A DNA stretch of 64,000 bases from Bacillus mobilis (GCF_001884045.1 NZ_MACF01000071.1:124001-188000); one strand, 5' to 3'; shown: positions 8,129 to 17,636, counted from the stretch's first letter. Translations and numbers: made by a program. Notes: generated by a model from the sequence alone, not told the origin.

Positions 8129-9538
8129 TTAGCTCACTAATCGTGTAATTCGTTTCTTCTGCCATGAAAGCTTATAATATGCATACTGTAAAATTAAGCT
8201 GACAATAAAGGCTGCTGGGTACCCAATCCATATCCCTTCTATCCCGAGACTTGTATGGTAAGAAAGGTAATACGCTACGGGTACTTCAACAAGCCAAATT
8301 GATACAACGCCGATAACAGTTGGCCATAATACTGTACCACTTGCTCGCATTGTCGCACTAATAATTTGCGCATGACCGAAAATTAAATAACTCCATAGTG
8401 TAATCATAACTAGGCTATGAGCAATTTCAATTGTAGTTTGACTCGTTAAAAATAGTGATAAAATGTCTCTTGCGAACAAGTAAATAAGAGATATTAGCAC
8501 ACCACCGATGACGTAGTTCATAATAATTCCGGCCTTCACAACTTTCTGCAATCGATCAAATTGATTCGCACCAATTGATTGTGCTGCAAAAATAGAAACT
8601 GTAATACCGAGGCTAACTGCTGGCATTTGTACATAACTTGCAACTTGATTCACGACGCCATATGCTGCCGTTGCATCCGAACCGTAACGATTTACAAACG
8701 CGATGACCGCAATTTCAGATAATGAAACTAATATCATATTAATACTTGCTGGAATACCAAGTCGTAGCAATAGCTTCAATAACTCCCCATCCATGCGAAG
8801 ATATTTCCTTACCGTACTATCTAATTGTAGTGGGTGATTTTTCTTCTTTAAATACACCAACATGACAATAAACGTAATAACTGTAGATATAACAGAAGCA
8901 TACGCTGCTCCATACACATCTAATTTTGGAGCTCCTAACCATCCAAAAATAAGAATTGGTAATAAAATCATATTTAGTGCTGTACTTACAATTAAAAAGT
9001 AAAATGGCGTTTTAGAATCTCCTGTACCTCTCATAAATGTTGTATATGCGAAATATAAAAATAATACTGGCATCGATATAAATAATATACGTGCATAATG
9101 TACACTTATTTCAATAATATTTTCTGGCGTTCCCATAAGGCGCATAATATCCATTGCAAAAATACTGCCTACTATCGCCAACACAACTCCAATAATAAAT
9201 GTAAATGTCAGCGTCGTACCAACGATAGCTTTTAAACGATCTTCGTTTTTAGCGCCAAACGCCTGACCAATTAAAATAGAACTACCTGAACCAATACCAA
9301 TTACAAAGGAAACGAGTAAGAAAAATAGAGGGAAGAATGCTGATATGGCTGCTAAATCATTAACTCCAAGCCATCTTCCTACTACTACCATACCGAATAA
9401 TTGTCCAATCGATTGTAATACATTACTTAATAGTAACGGTACTAAAAACATGGACATCGACTTCCAAATCGGTTTACTCTCACTTTCTAACTTATGTGAC
9501 TCCGCACCTTCTTTATTGTTATCTGTAGGTGGTTTCAA
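8129..9538 (-). CDS. MATE-family multidrug efflux transporter
   Basis: This 469-aa transporter with twelve predicted membrane helices belongs to the MATE/NorM group, which exports cationic drugs and metabolites using a Na+ or H+ gradient. Typical segments are GQLFGMVVVGRWLGVNDLAA (about 45-64) and GIGSGSSILIGQAFGAKNED (about 81-100), with the two-fold repeat visible as VVNQVASYVQMPAVSLGITV (about 297-316). A 25-residue charged cytosolic N-terminus precedes helix 1. AAAGGAGAAATGAAA precedes the start and offers a weak alternative. It stands alone; no regulator is adjacent except the DUF2087 gene upstream, which is not evidently linked. Confidence 0.92.
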   Translation of the reverse strand: MKPPTDNNKEGAESHKLESESKPIWKSMSMFLVPLLLSNVLQSIGQLFGMVVVGRWLGVNDLAAISAFFPLFFLLVSFVIGIGSGSSILIGQAFGAKNEDRLKAIVGTTLTFTFIIGVVLAIVGSIFAMDIMRLMGTPENIIEISVHYARILFISMPVLFLYFAYTTFMRGTGDSKTPFYFLIVSTALNMILLPILIFGWLGAPKLDVYGAAYASVISTVITFIVMLVYLKKKNHPLQLDSTVRKYLRMDGELLKLLLRLGIPASINMILVSLSEIAVIAFVNRYGSDATAAYGVVNQVASYVQMPAVSLGITVSIFAAQSIGANQFDRLQKVVKAGIIMNYVIGGVLISLIYLFARDILSLFLTSQTTIEIAHSLVMITLWSYLIFGHAQIISATMRASGTVLWPTVIGVVSIWLVEVPVAYYLSYHTSLGIEGIWIGYPAAFIVSLILQYAYYKLSWQKKRITRLVS

Positions 9539-9637
9539 ATTTCATTTCTCCTTTTATTAAAAATCTATTTTTCAACTTCTATCTCTTTGTATAGTTGTTA
9601 TAATAATGTGCTTCTATTCACTTTCTTTTCCGTATGA

Positions 9638-10402
9638 TTATAACTTCACCCAATATTTGCTTCCATCAGCTGTTCTATCTAAAAACCCATATTCGATTAA
9701 ATATCTTCTTAACGTTACAAAATCCGGATATACACTTTCTATGACAACATTTACTTCTTTCTCAGTGTACTTTTTATTACTATCAAACTTCGTCACTAAA
9801 TGGCGTAATATAATTAATTTACGCTTTTGCTTTTTCGGAAATTTAGAAAGCGGTCCATCTAATCCTTCTGTAAAATGTGCTTTTAATACTTCATCATTTT
9901 CTTCTTCCGTAATATTGTAGCGATCATCTACCATCGTCGCTGTTCTATGAATAGGTACAAATTTCGTTTGTACTTTTGATTTTTCTTCTGACAGTTCCAT
10001 TAAAGCTAAAAACACTTTCGCTTGCTTCATTTTCTCTCGAAGTGTAAATCGATGATTGCGAATGGTTGAAGTACTTCCACCATCCATCTCTTTTACAATC
10101 TCTTTATCATTCAGCCCCATATGGAAAAACTGAACCATTTTCTTTTGCAAATCAGTTAAACCAGTATACTTCTTATCAAGATTTAATAAATAATCAAACA
10201 TAGACGTATGTTCATTTTGCACATGCACTTGTACAAACTTCTCAGCTTCATACAAAACTTGATTATCTTGATAAATAACTCCCTTAATAAATGCTTCTCC
10301 ACAAGCTAAACAAATATATTCCTCTGCTTCAGCTTCAAATACATACCCTTTCTTCAATTCCTCAACCGAAGCATCCCAAAACTTCTCTGAAATATCACTC
10401 AC
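9638..10402 (-). CDS. DUF2087-domain transcriptional regulator with LuxR-like HTH
   Basis: This 254-aa predicted DNA-binding protein has three parts. The N-terminus carries EYICLACGEAF, only one CxxC, so a full zinc site is not evident. The middle (about 100-145) reads LTDLQKKMVQFFHMGLNDKE then TSTIRNHRFTLREK, a LuxR-like helix-turn-helix. The C-terminus (about 185-254; FPKKQKRKLIILRHLVTKFD and YPDFVTLRRYLIEYGFLDR) is a DUF2087 domain. GTG at 10402 was chosen because AAAGGAG lies 8 bases upstream; the longer frame to 10465 would run through that site. Target genes are unknown. Confidence 0.82.
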   Translation of the reverse strand: MSDISEKFWDASVEELKKGYVFEAEAEEYICLACGEAFIKGVIYQDNQVLYEAEKFVQVHVQNEHTSMFDYLLNLDKKYTGLTDLQKKMVQFFHMGLNDKEIVKEMDGGSTSTIRNHRFTLREKMKQAKVFLALMELSEEKSKVQTKFVPIHRTATMVDDRYNITEEENDEVLKAHFTEGLDGPLSKFPKKQKRKLIILRHLVTKFDSNKKYTEKEVNVVIESVYPDFVTLRRYLIEYGFLDRTADGSKYWVKL

Positions 10403-10720
10403 ACTAAACACTCCTTTAAAATGTTTATCTAAAAACAGACATTTCCCAATAACGTTTACTATCACTTCATCATCTTAACATACAACAAATAAACATTTCA
10501 ATGTTTCGTTTACCCATTTTATAAACTTTTATTAAAACGTCTACTAGATAATCCTATAGAAGGACTTAAAGCAATGAAAAGAGAATGTATTTAATAAGTG
10601 AATTTCTAATTGAAAGAAGTAAAATACGTTATTCCATATTTAAATGATAACAACCTCGTTCAACATGGAACCGGTACTCAATCATTCCAAAACTTTAGCA
10701 TTCAGTTTTAACTACAAAAA

Positions 10721-10751
10721 AAGGTGCTTCCGTATACGAAAACACCTTTTA
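10721..10751 (-). terminator. Terminator of the small lipoprotein gene
   Basis: The hairpin AAGGTG...CACCTT with a partly palindromic loop (TTCGTATACGGAA) is followed by seven T residues on the minus strand, directly after the TAA at 10749. Confidence 0.75.
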
Positions 10752-10910
10752 TCCATTATATATTCTATTTGCAATCTCTAGTAAAACTTTACTTGCCTGT
10801 ACAAATATATGCTTTAGGTTTCGATCTTCAACAAATTTATTAGCACAACTACCCAGAATCATCATACAACTAATTATAACTAACACTAACTTTCTATTCT
10901 TGTAAGTCAC
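10749..10910 (-). CDS. Small predicted lipoprotein (53 aa)
   Basis: A short minus-strand frame begins with GTG at 10910 and ends with TAA at 10749. The N-terminus MTYKNRKLVLVIISC is positively charged then hydrophobic, and MILGSCANK (about residues 17-25) is a good lipobox with Cys22, predicting export and lipid anchoring. The remaining 31 residues (KFVEDRNLKHIFVQASKVLL and beyond) are amphipathic and have no recognised domain. Support for reality is the GGAG ribosome binding site 9 bases upstream of the GTG and the terminator placed immediately after the stop. No family is recognised and no neighbour suggests a role. Confidence 0.65.
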   Translation of the reverse strand: MTYKNRKLVLVIISCMMILGSCANKFVEDRNLKHIFVQASKVLLEIANRIYNG

Positions 10911-10978
10911 TTCATGTCACTCCACTATTAAAAGACTTCCTTTGAATTTATCCCATCAAGAAATTTTACATGAATAAT

Positions 10979-11018
10979 AAAACGCGTGAATATGCAATTC
11001 TGCATATTCACGCGTTTT
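10979..11018. repeat. Perfect 18-bp inverted repeat in a divergent spacer
   Basis: The arms AAAACGCGTGAATATGCA and TGCATATTCACGCGTTTT are perfectly complementary around ATTC. It has terminator form but lies upstream of both flanking genes (lipoprotein leftwards, PH-domain gene rightwards), so it does not end any gene that can be seen. Confidence 0.85.
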
Positions 11019-11073
11019 ATTACGATGTTATGATTTAATTTAATTACAGTACACGTATACCGAGGTGACTAAC

Positions 11074-11496
11074 TTGAAATTTAAAGCGAAAAAGAATCCA
11101 TTTCACGTCATTTTCATTACATTATTTATCAGTATTTTTCTCGTTTCACTATTCTTCCAAAATGAAAGTTCTATTTTTTTCACTCTCATGATGCTTTTAA
11201 ATATCGTGAACCTTTCTTCTTTCTATTTCTCTCACTACAACGTAACGGAAGCATCCCTTATCGTAAAACATGGTTTTGCATTTCATACTGAAATTCCATT
11301 TGAAGATATTCGTCACGTTAAATTCTCTGGCAAAACACTTCACTCTGAAAAGTGGACTAGGCAGCAATTAGAAATCCATTACAATTTATTTGACTCTGTG
11401 ACAACTTTCGTACCCAAAGAAGAAGAAAAATTCATTGAACTCTTAAAAGAAAACTGTCCACAAATGAAAGTATTGAATAGTCCTGCTAACAAATAA
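11074..11496 (+). CDS. PH-domain-like membrane protein
   Basis: This 140-aa protein has two closely spaced membrane helices (about 9-27 and 35-52) followed by a soluble domain (ASLIVKHGFAFHTEIPFEDI, then FVPKEEEKFIELL) resembling bacterial PH (YdbS/bPH) domains. TTG at 11074 was chosen because GAGGTGA (11062-11068) lies directly upstream at a normal distance; the GTG at 11065 is inside that ribosome binding site. Function is unknown; these proteins are found in the membrane of many Bacillus species. It is followed by a strong terminator and is monocistronic. Confidence 0.75.
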   Translation: MKFKAKKNPFHVIFITLFISIFLVSLFFQNESSIFFTLMMLLNIVNLSSFYFSHYNVTEASLIVKHGFAFHTEIPFEDIRHVKFSGKTLHSEKWTRQQLEIHYNLFDSVTTFVPKEEEKFIELLKENCPQMKVLNSPANK

Positions 11497-11547
11497 TATA
11501 TTTTGGCAATTGCAGTAATACAAACAGAAGACATACAAATATATATC

Positions 11548-11587
11548 AAAAAAGCCAAGATTCTAAACAAAGAATCTTGGCTTTTTT
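11548..11587. terminator. Bidirectional terminator
   Basis: A perfect 17-bp stem AAAAAAGCCAAGATTCT / AGAATCTTGGCTTTTTT with loop AAACAA lies between the convergent PH-domain gene and fumC. Confidence 0.92.
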
Positions 11588-11588
11588 A

Positions 11589-12977
11589 TTACTCTTTCGG
11601 AGCAATCATTTTTTTCGGGTCTACAATTTCATCAAACTGCTCTTCTGTTAGTAGTCCAGATTGCAATGCTGCCTCTTTTAACGTTAACCCCTCTTTATGA
11701 GCATGCTTCGCAATTTTCGCTGCATTTTCATATCCGATATGCGGGTTTAATGCTGTAACGAGCATTAATGAACGATTCACATTCTCTTTAATTACTTCTT
11801 CATCTGCTTCAATACCCACTGCACAATTATCATTAAATGAAATAATTGCATCAGCTAATAAGTGAGCAGATTGTAAGAAGTTATATGCAATAACAGGTTT
11901 AAATACGTTTAACTCAAAATTACCTTGGCTCGCAGCAAATCCGATAGTTGCATCATTTCCCATCACTTGCGCTACTACCATCGTTAACGCTTCACTTTGC
12001 GTTGGATTTACTTTCCCTGGCATAATAGAGCTTCCTGGCTCATTTGCCGGAATAATAATTTCGCCTAGACCACTACGTGGACCGCTTGCCAGCCAGCGTA
12101 CATCGTTAGCAATCTTCATTAAATCAGCAGCTAATGCCTTTAATGCACCATGCGTATATACAACTTCATCATGGCTCGTTAATGCATGGAATTTATTTGG
12201 TGCAGAAATAAATTGCTTACCTGTAAATTGGCTAATTTCCTCTGACACCATCTCACCAAATTTAGGATGAGCATTAATACCTGTTCCAACTGCAGTACCA
12301 CCAATTGCAAGCTCTTTCATATATGTATTACTCTCTGCAATCATACGCTCTGTTTTTTCAAGCATACGATGCCATCCGCTAATTTCTTGTCCTAATGTTA
12401 AAGGCGTTGCATCTTGTAAGTGTGTACGACCAATTTTTATAATATGTTCAAATGCAGTTACTTTTTCTGCTAACGTTTCTTTTAATTTCGTAATTGCTGG
12501 TAAGACGTGATTTTCTACTGCGATTACACATGCTACATGAAGCGCTGTTGGGAACGTATCATTTGAACTTTGAGACATGTTCACGTCATCATTCGGATGA
12601 ATATGTACGTCAGATCCCTTATCTTTCAAAATTTGATTCCCACGATTTGCAATTACTTCATTCACATTCATGTTTGACTGAGTACCACTACCCGTTTGCC
12701 ATACGACAAGTGGAAAATGTTCATTCCATTTCCCTGCAATCACTTCGTCAGCTGCTGCCACAATTGCTTTTGCTTTTTCTTCTGATAGCTTTCCTAATTT
12801 TTGATTGCTAAGTGCTGCACTCTTTTTTAAAATCGCAAACGCTTTTACAATTTCAAGCGGCATTTGCTCTGTTCCAATCGGGAAGTTTTCTTTACTACGT
12901 TGCGTTTGTGCTGCCCATAATTTATCAGCTGGAACTTTTATTTCTCCTATTGTATCTCTTTCAATTCTGTACTCCAT
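11589..12977 (-). CDS. fumC: Fumarate hydratase, class II
   Basis: This 462-aa cytoplasmic enzyme interconverts fumarate and L-malate in the TCA cycle and is an iron-free tetramer. The family signature [11 protein letters not shown] (about residues 317-327) carries the catalytic loop serine; [14 protein letters not shown] (about 97-110) and [17 protein letters not shown] (about 184-200, catalytic histidine) are also present. Length is standard for class II. The start ATG at 12977 follows AAGGGGATGAAAAA. It is flanked by terminators on both sides and so is monocistronic. Confidence 0.97.
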   Translation of the reverse strand: MEYRIERDTIGEIKVPADKLWAAQTQRSKENFPIGTEQMPLEIVKAFAILKKSAALSNQKLGKLSEEKAKAIVAAADEVIAGKWNEHFPLVVWQTGSGTQSNMNVNEVIANRGNQILKDKGSDVHIHPNDDVNMSQSSNDTFPTALHVACVIAVENHVLPAITKLKETLAEKVTAFEHIIKIGRTHLQDATPLTLGQEISGWHRMLEKTERMIAESNTYMKELAIGGTAVGTGINAHPKFGEMVSEEISQFTGKQFISAPNKFHALTSHDEVVYTHGALKALAADLMKIANDVRWLASGPRSGLGEIIIPANEPGSSIMPGKVNPTQSEALTMVVAQVMGNDATIGFAASQGNFELNVFKPVIAYNFLQSAHLLADAIISFNDNCAVGIEADEEVIKENVNRSLMLVTALNPHIGYENAAKIAKHAHKEGLTLKEAALQSGLLTEEQFDEIVDPKKMIAPKE

Positions 12978-13064
12978 TTTTTCATCCCCTTGAAAATAAA
13001 ATACCTACATTTCTTATATTAACAGACTTTCACCCAGATGATAAGAATTCTCACTTATATATAT

Positions 13065-13101
13065 AAAAAAATACCTCCTGCCATCGCAGAAGGTATTTTT
13101 T
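13065..13101 (-). terminator. Terminator of nhaC
   Basis: The stem AAAAAATACCT-C-CTGC / GCAG-A-AGGTATTTTTT has a short loop. It overlaps the stop codon of the antiporter gene and, on the minus strand, ends in a T run. Confidence 0.8.
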
Positions 13102-14503
13102 ATGATACTTGCTTTCCTTTTTCAACGTCATCTACATACCAGATGAATTTGCCTGTATATCCGTAAATAACTGCTAAAATTAACGATACAAAGCTTAACC
13201 ACATAAACGGAACGTATGAGAACGTTGCTACACCTAAAATACCAGCCATAAAAATACCATTATCCGACCACGGAACCATACCAGAAGTTAACGTTCCACC
13301 TACTTCCGAGTTACGTGCTAATACACGTCGGTCTATTTTTAATTTATCATAGCTATCTTCCATAATTTTCGGTGTTAAAATTAGTGATACGTACATCGCA
13401 CAACCAAATATATTTGCTAAGAATGCCACGATTAATGTAGACAATGTTACATTACCTGCAGAATTTAATTTCTTCTCAAATTTTGATACGATTACTTTTA
13501 AAACACCTAGTTTTTCAAGTAATCCACCAAATCCTAAACCGAAAATAATAACGGCTACTGATCCAAGCATACCGTTAATTCCACCACGGTTTAATAACTT
13601 GTCAACAAACTCAACACCAGATTGAATTGAGAATCCGTTATACGCTGTTCCAATAGCCTCTCCAAAGTTCATGCCTTGGAAAAGAGTTGCCCAAATTGCA
13701 CCAATTAAAGCTCCCATTGCAATTGTTGGCATAGATGGTTTCTTCATCGCTAATAGTGCGATAACAATGACCGCCGGAACAAGCATCCATATTTTAATAT
13801 CAAATTCCTTTAATAAAGCTTCTTTTAAAAACTCTACTCGATTCAAATCTACATTATCGCCGCCATACATCCAACCAGCAACTGTAAACATAATGCTAGT
13901 AATAATATAAGCCGGAACATCTAATACGAGCATAGCTCGAACGTGAGCAATAACATCTACTTTTGCCATAGACGCTGCAAGAACTGTACTATCAGAAAGT
14001 GGTGATAATTTATCGCCGAAATAAGCTCCCGAAAGAACTGCACCAGCAACAAGCGGAAGTGGTAATCCAAGTCCCTCACCAATTGCCATCATAGCAATAC
14101 CTGCTGTTCCTACTGTTCCCCATGATGTTCCTGTCGCGATAGAAGTTATCGAACAAATAATTAATGTTGCCAGTAAGAATATGCTAGGGTGAATAAACTC
14201 TAATCCATAATAGATTAATGTTGGGACAACGCCACCAGCAATCCATGTTCCAATTAAAGCACCTACTGCAACTAAAATCAGTATTGCTTCTAATCCGTTA
14301 GAAATCCCTTTCGTAATTGCATCTTGCAATTCTTGATAACGAAATCCTAATCTTAATCCAAGCGCAATTACTAAAAACCATGAAATAAATAGCGCTAATT
14401 GAATTGGGAGATCAAAAATCGTTTGGAAGGAAAAGACAACAGCAAGAAATAGTAATAAAAGAACTATGATTTCTAGCATCGATGGTAATCTTACACTTTT
14501 CAT
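13100..14503 (-). CDS. nhaC: NhaC-family Na+/H+ antiporter
   Basis: This 467-aa integral membrane antiporter has about eleven to twelve helices. Typical NhaC sequence includes GTWIAGGVVPTLIYYGLEF (about 84-102), SITSIATGTSWGTVGTAGIA (about 118-137) and GAYFGDKLSPLSDSTVLAA (about 159-177), the last with the conserved aspartates of the ion path. Family members exchange Na+ for H+ or, in some, malate/lactate with Na+/H+ (MleN). With fumC next door a role in malate-lactate exchange is possible, but the two genes are separated by a terminator. GGAGAGAAAAAA precedes the ATG. Confidence 0.9.
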   Translation of the reverse strand: MKSVRLPSMLEIIVLLLLFLAVVFSFQTIFDLPIQLALFISWFLVIALGLRLGFRYQELQDAITKGISNGLEAILILVAVGALIGTWIAGGVVPTLIYYGLEFIHPSIFLLATLIICSITSIATGTSWGTVGTAGIAMMAIGEGLGLPLPLVAGAVLSGAYFGDKLSPLSDSTVLAASMAKVDVIAHVRAMLVLDVPAYIITSIMFTVAGWMYGGDNVDLNRVEFLKEALLKEFDIKIWMLVPAVIVIALLAMKKPSMPTIAMGALIGAIWATLFQGMNFGEAIGTAYNGFSIQSGVEFVDKLLNRGGINGMLGSVAVIIFGLGFGGLLEKLGVLKVIVSKFEKKLNSAGNVTLSTLIVAFLANIFGCAMYVSLILTPKIMEDSYDKLKIDRRVLARNSEVGGTLTSGMVPWSDNGIFMAGILGVATFSYVPFMWLSFVSLILAVIYGYTGKFIWYVDDVEKGKQVS

Positions 14504-14807
14504 TTTTTTCTCTCCTTACAAGTCGATAACATGACATATGTCGTCTTACATGTATGTAATATACAATTAGCGAAGACAAAACAAAATTTTCATATTATTT
14601 CGATTTATTTTTCCAGTATAATATATTGGACACCTTTTCTATTGTAAAAGTAGATGTTACTTTTCGCAATGGAAAATATAAAAAATGTTACATTTTTTAT
14701 ATAGAACAACCCAAAAATAACCTTTTTACTATTCCCCATCTTTTAAGGACTACCATTTTTCCCCACGCAAAAAAGCACACATCATTAAAATGATGCATGC
14801 TCCACTT
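14504..14807. other. Intergenic spacer upstream of nhaC
   Basis: This 304-bp AT-rich spacer separates nhaC from the end of the methyltransferase gene. It should hold the nhaC promoter. The only structure seen is the weak hairpin at 14771-14799. Confidence 0.5.
14771..14799 (-). terminator. Probable terminator of the methyltransferase gene
   Basis: An imperfect stem built on GCA-ACATCAT / ATGATG-TGC is followed on the minus strand by TTTTTTGC. It sits 8 bp after the TAA of the methyltransferase gene. Confidence 0.5.
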
Positions 14808-15467
14808 TTATTTATACATATTTTGTATTTCTTCTTTATTTTTTAGTATTTCCACAAACTTATCGCTACAACCTTTCGGAAACAACACTCCGAGTCCGTA
14901 TGAATGCTCAAACTGAAAATGAGGGTACTTCGCTTTGACCTCATCCCAAAATTTATACACGCCGAAGTCTCGACCTTTCACCTCAATATCATGAAATAAA
15001 ACAATACCGTTATTCGCAAGTTTCGGTAACCATGTTTTATAATCATGAGAAACTGCTTCATACGTATGATAACCATCAATATGCAACAAATTTATCGTTC
15101 CATCTTGAAACTGATCCACCGCCTCGTCAAAAGTAGATCGAATTAAATTCCCTATTTGAGGATAACTCATGTCCGTATATTTACTCACTATTTGAAAAAC
15201 ACCTTCTCCATATGGACCTGTATGCTCATCCCCTTCCCAAGTATCTACAGCAAAGCATTTTGTAGATAATCCTCCATCTTTTACGCCTTGGCAAAAACTG
15301 AAAAAAGAAGCTCCTAAATGTGTACCTAACTCAACTAATATTTCTGGCTTTTCAAATCGTACTAAATCATAAGCAAAGTTTAAGTGTCCCACCCACGCCG
15401 AATTCATTCGAATATATGGACTATATTGATCAAATTCAAATATTGGTTTATGAGTAACCCAGCTCAT
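14808..15467 (-). CDS. Class I SAM-dependent methyltransferase (Methyltransf_24 type)
   Basis: This 219-aa protein has a Rossmann methyltransferase core. The SAM-binding motif I is ILVELGTHLGASFFSFCQG (about 44-62), the acidic residue of motif II is in FAVDTWEGDE (about 74-83), and LLHIDGYHTYEAVSHDY (about 127-143) is the IDGxHxY sequence typical of the Methyltransf_24 family often found with sugar or small-molecule modification. ATG at 15467 was preferred to a start further upstream because AGAAGGAG lies 7 bases before it. No glycan or antibiotic gene is adjacent, so the substrate is unknown. Confidence 0.82.
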   Translation of the reverse strand: MSWVTHKPIFEFDQYSPYIRMNSAWVGHLNFAYDLVRFEKPEILVELGTHLGASFFSFCQGVKDGGLSTKCFAVDTWEGDEHTGPYGEGVFQIVSKYTDMSYPQIGNLIRSTFDEAVDQFQDGTINLLHIDGYHTYEAVSHDYKTWLPKLANNGIVLFHDIEVKGRDFGVYKFWDEVKAKYPHFQFEHSYGLGVLFPKGCSDKFVEILKNKEEIQNMYK

Positions 15468-15721
15468 CACATTTCTCCTTCTACACATATTTTTAACAAA
15501 CCAAATTACTCTTATCTTTATTTTTTTATCTTCTTGATTATGATTTAATTTTATAATTTCGCCTCGTTTTATTTAACCTAATCACTTATATCGTAAAGAT
15601 AACTGGAACTACTAAAATCCCCGTCTCACAAAACAGAAATTTCAGTTTAAATTTTATGCATTTCGTGATATATTGCATATTGTATTCAAAATTTATTTTT
15701 AGAGAAAGGAAATAAAACTAT

Positions 15722-16687
15722 ATGGATCCAAATCGTTTAAAAGGAATCATTATGGTTGTAATTGGTGCTTGTTTATGGGGATTGTCCGGGACAGCTGCAC
15801 AACAACTTTTCCAATATGAACACGTTTCTACTGAATGGTTAGTTACAATTCGATTGCTTATATCCGGCGTTATCTTGCTCATTATTTCGTCATTCGGAAC
15901 GAGAAAAAAAGAAATATTCGGCATATGGAAACAAAAATCGGATGCTATTAAAATGATTTTGTTTGGCCTATTCGGTATGCTTGCTGTACAGTACACGTAT
16001 TTTGCGTCTATTAAAGAAGGGAATGCTGCCGTCGCAACATTATTGCAATATTTAGCTCCTATATTTATCACTGTATACTTACTTTTCAAATGGAACGTTC
16101 GTCCATCAAAAATTGATTTTATTTCAATTGCCCTTTCATTAGTAGGAACTTTTCTTTTACTAACAAACGGATCTGTTCATAACTTGGCCGTTTCTACACC
16201 AGCTATTATTTGGGGCATTTTATCTGGATTATCTCTTGCTTTTTATAGTTTATATTCAAAGGGATTACTAGAAAGATGGTCTTCCTCTGTTATCGTTGGA
16301 TGGGGCATGATTATTGGGGGGATGGGTGTAACAATCCTACACTTTATTTCTACAAAAGAATTCATTTTATTATCAACTATGAAATATGTAAAACTAACTA
16401 CCCTACCGCTTATCACATTTGTCGTCATTTTCGGGACACTTATTGCATTTTATTTATACTTAGACAGCATACGATACTTGACTCCGAAAGAAACGACATT
16501 ATTCGGTTGTACAGAGCCACTCGCAGCTATTATTTCTTCTGTACTTATATTACACGTACCGTTTCAATCTTTTCAGTTATTAGGGGCTCTTTGTGTAATT
16601 GTAATGGTGCTTATTTTAAGCCAAAAGCCAGATGAAGGGAAACCCGAATTAAAGCTTGTTCATGAGAAAAAGGAAAATATACAATGA
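15722..16687 (+). CDS. EamA/DMT-family transporter
   Basis: This 321-aa protein has ten predicted membrane helices arranged as two EamA repeats (about 8-145 and 158-300), the drug/metabolite transporter fold. Conserved stretches include IGACLWGLSGTAAQQLF (about 13-29) and PKETTLFGCTEPLAAIISS (about 256-274, the proline-glutamate region near helix 9). Related proteins export amino acids or metabolites. GAAAGGAAATAAAACT precedes the ATG. A GntR-family regulator starts 16 bp after its stop, so the two form an operon and the regulator probably controls both. Confidence 0.88.
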   Translation: MDPNRLKGIIMVVIGACLWGLSGTAAQQLFQYEHVSTEWLVTIRLLISGVILLIISSFGTRKKEIFGIWKQKSDAIKMILFGLFGMLAVQYTYFASIKEGNAAVATLLQYLAPIFITVYLLFKWNVRPSKIDFISIALSLVGTFLLLTNGSVHNLAVSTPAIIWGILSGLSLAFYSLYSKGLLERWSSSVIVGWGMIIGGMGVTILHFISTKEFILLSTMKYVKLTTLPLITFVVIFGTLIAFYLYLDSIRYLTPKETTLFGCTEPLAAIISSVLILHVPFQSFQLLGALCVIVMVLILSQKPDEGKPELKLVHEKKENIQ

Positions 16688-16703
16688 AAGGATTGAATTC
16701 ACT

Positions 16704-17375
16704 ATGCCTATCCCTCAAAATTATAAAAAACAAGGAAGAGTTTCGGCAAAATCACTCGTTTTAAATCAACTACAAGATTGGATTATTGAAGGTGTACTGC
16801 AGCCTGATGAAAAAATTAATGATGGGGAATTGGCTGAAGCACTAGGAGTAAGCAGAACACCTGTAAGAGAAGCACTTCAAATATTAGAACTTTCTGGATT
16901 AGTGGAAATGGTACCTGGGCAAAAAACAAAAATTGCTCCTATTAAGTTAGACGACATACCTATCATTTATGAAACGATGGCTGGTCTTCACTCTATTATA
17001 GGAAAGCAAGCACTTCAAAACATTACAGACGTTGATTTGAAACTACTTTCTGAAATAAATGATGACTTTCAGCGCTCTATAGAGAACAAAAATGCAAAAC
17101 AAGCTTTACAACTAGATATACAATTTCACAATACAATTTCTTCTATTGCTAAAAACCAATATATTGAACCATTTCTGGAAAATATGCAACTTCACGTTTT
17201 ACGTCTTGAATATTTGTTTTTCCAAAACTTCGTTCCAGCAAGTCAATCTATTGAAGAACATCATTCTATCATTCAAGCACTGCAGAAGCAGGACGAAAAA
17301 CAAATGGAACTAATGATGTCTCAAAACTGGCTTCGTCCAATGAAAGAAATATCAAAAATAATTTCTATGAAATAA
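16704..17375 (+). CDS. GntR-family regulator (FadR subfamily)
   Basis: This 223-aa regulator has an N-terminal winged helix (about 15-75; QLQDWIIEGVLQPDEKINDG, then ELAEALGVSRTPVREALQIL) and a C-terminal all-helical FCD ligand-binding domain (about 85-215) with the metal-coordinating histidine region IQFHNTISSIAKNQY. ATG at 16704 was chosen; AAAGGA at 16687-16692 overlaps the stop of the transporter gene and lies about 11 bases upstream. The preceding in-frame ATG at 16656 is inside the transporter gene. It follows a DMT transporter and probably controls it in response to the exported metabolite. Confidence 0.9.
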   Translation: MPIPQNYKKQGRVSAKSLVLNQLQDWIIEGVLQPDEKINDGELAEALGVSRTPVREALQILELSGLVEMVPGQKTKIAPIKLDDIPIIYETMAGLHSIIGKQALQNITDVDLKLLSEINDDFQRSIENKNAKQALQLDIQFHNTISSIAKNQYIEPFLENMQLHVLRLEYLFFQNFVPASQSIEEHHSIIQALQKQDEKQMELMMSQNWLRPMKEISKIISMK

Positions 17376-17380
17376 TAATA

Positions 17381-17410
17381 GAGCTGGTTACATACAATCG
17401 TAACCAGCTC
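17381..17410. terminator. Bidirectional terminator
   Basis: A perfect 11-bp stem GAGCTGGTTAC / GTAACCAGCTC with an 8-nt loop lies between the convergent GntR gene and the FbpA-like gene. Confidence 0.8.
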
Positions 17411-17431
17411 ACCTTTTACTAATCTATATAG

Positions 17432-17602
17432 CTATGCTTGAATATCTGCATAATCTTCCATATCTTCGTACTCTTTTTCCAATTCCTCTAAAGACAGCTC
17501 GTATAATTGTCGGTCGCGAATTTTAAACACACCTGCTCCAATTAACTCATCGATTAAATGCCTCTTACGATTTTCAACAGCAAAACGGAGTTGACTACTC
17601 AT
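17432..17602 (-). CDS. Fur-regulated basic protein FbpA/FbpB family (56 aa)
   Basis: A 56-aa frame runs from ATG at 17602 to TAG at 17432. MSSQLRFAVENRKRHLIDEL, then IGAGVFKIRDRQLYELSLEE, resembles the small Fur-regulated Fbp proteins of B. subtilis, which help iron-sparing regulation together with the sRNA FsrA. The C-terminus is acidic here (KEYEDMEDYADIQA), unlike the strongly basic FbpB. AAAGGAG precedes the ATG. A near-perfect Fur box lies 34 bases upstream at 17637-17651, supporting iron-controlled expression. The protein is probably cytosolic and may act as an RNA chaperone or adaptor, by analogy only. Confidence 0.8.
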   Translation of the reverse strand: MSSQLRFAVENRKRHLIDELIGAGVFKIRDRQLYELSLEELEKEYEDMEDYADIQA

Positions 17603-17636
17603 CTTTTAAAAAACTCCTTTCTACGATCATTGAAAA

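Noticed and set aside
10499-10600. Open plus-strand stretch ending NPIEGLKAMKRECI
   Set aside because: It has no start codon or ribosome binding site and is too short; it might be a relic but cannot be supported.
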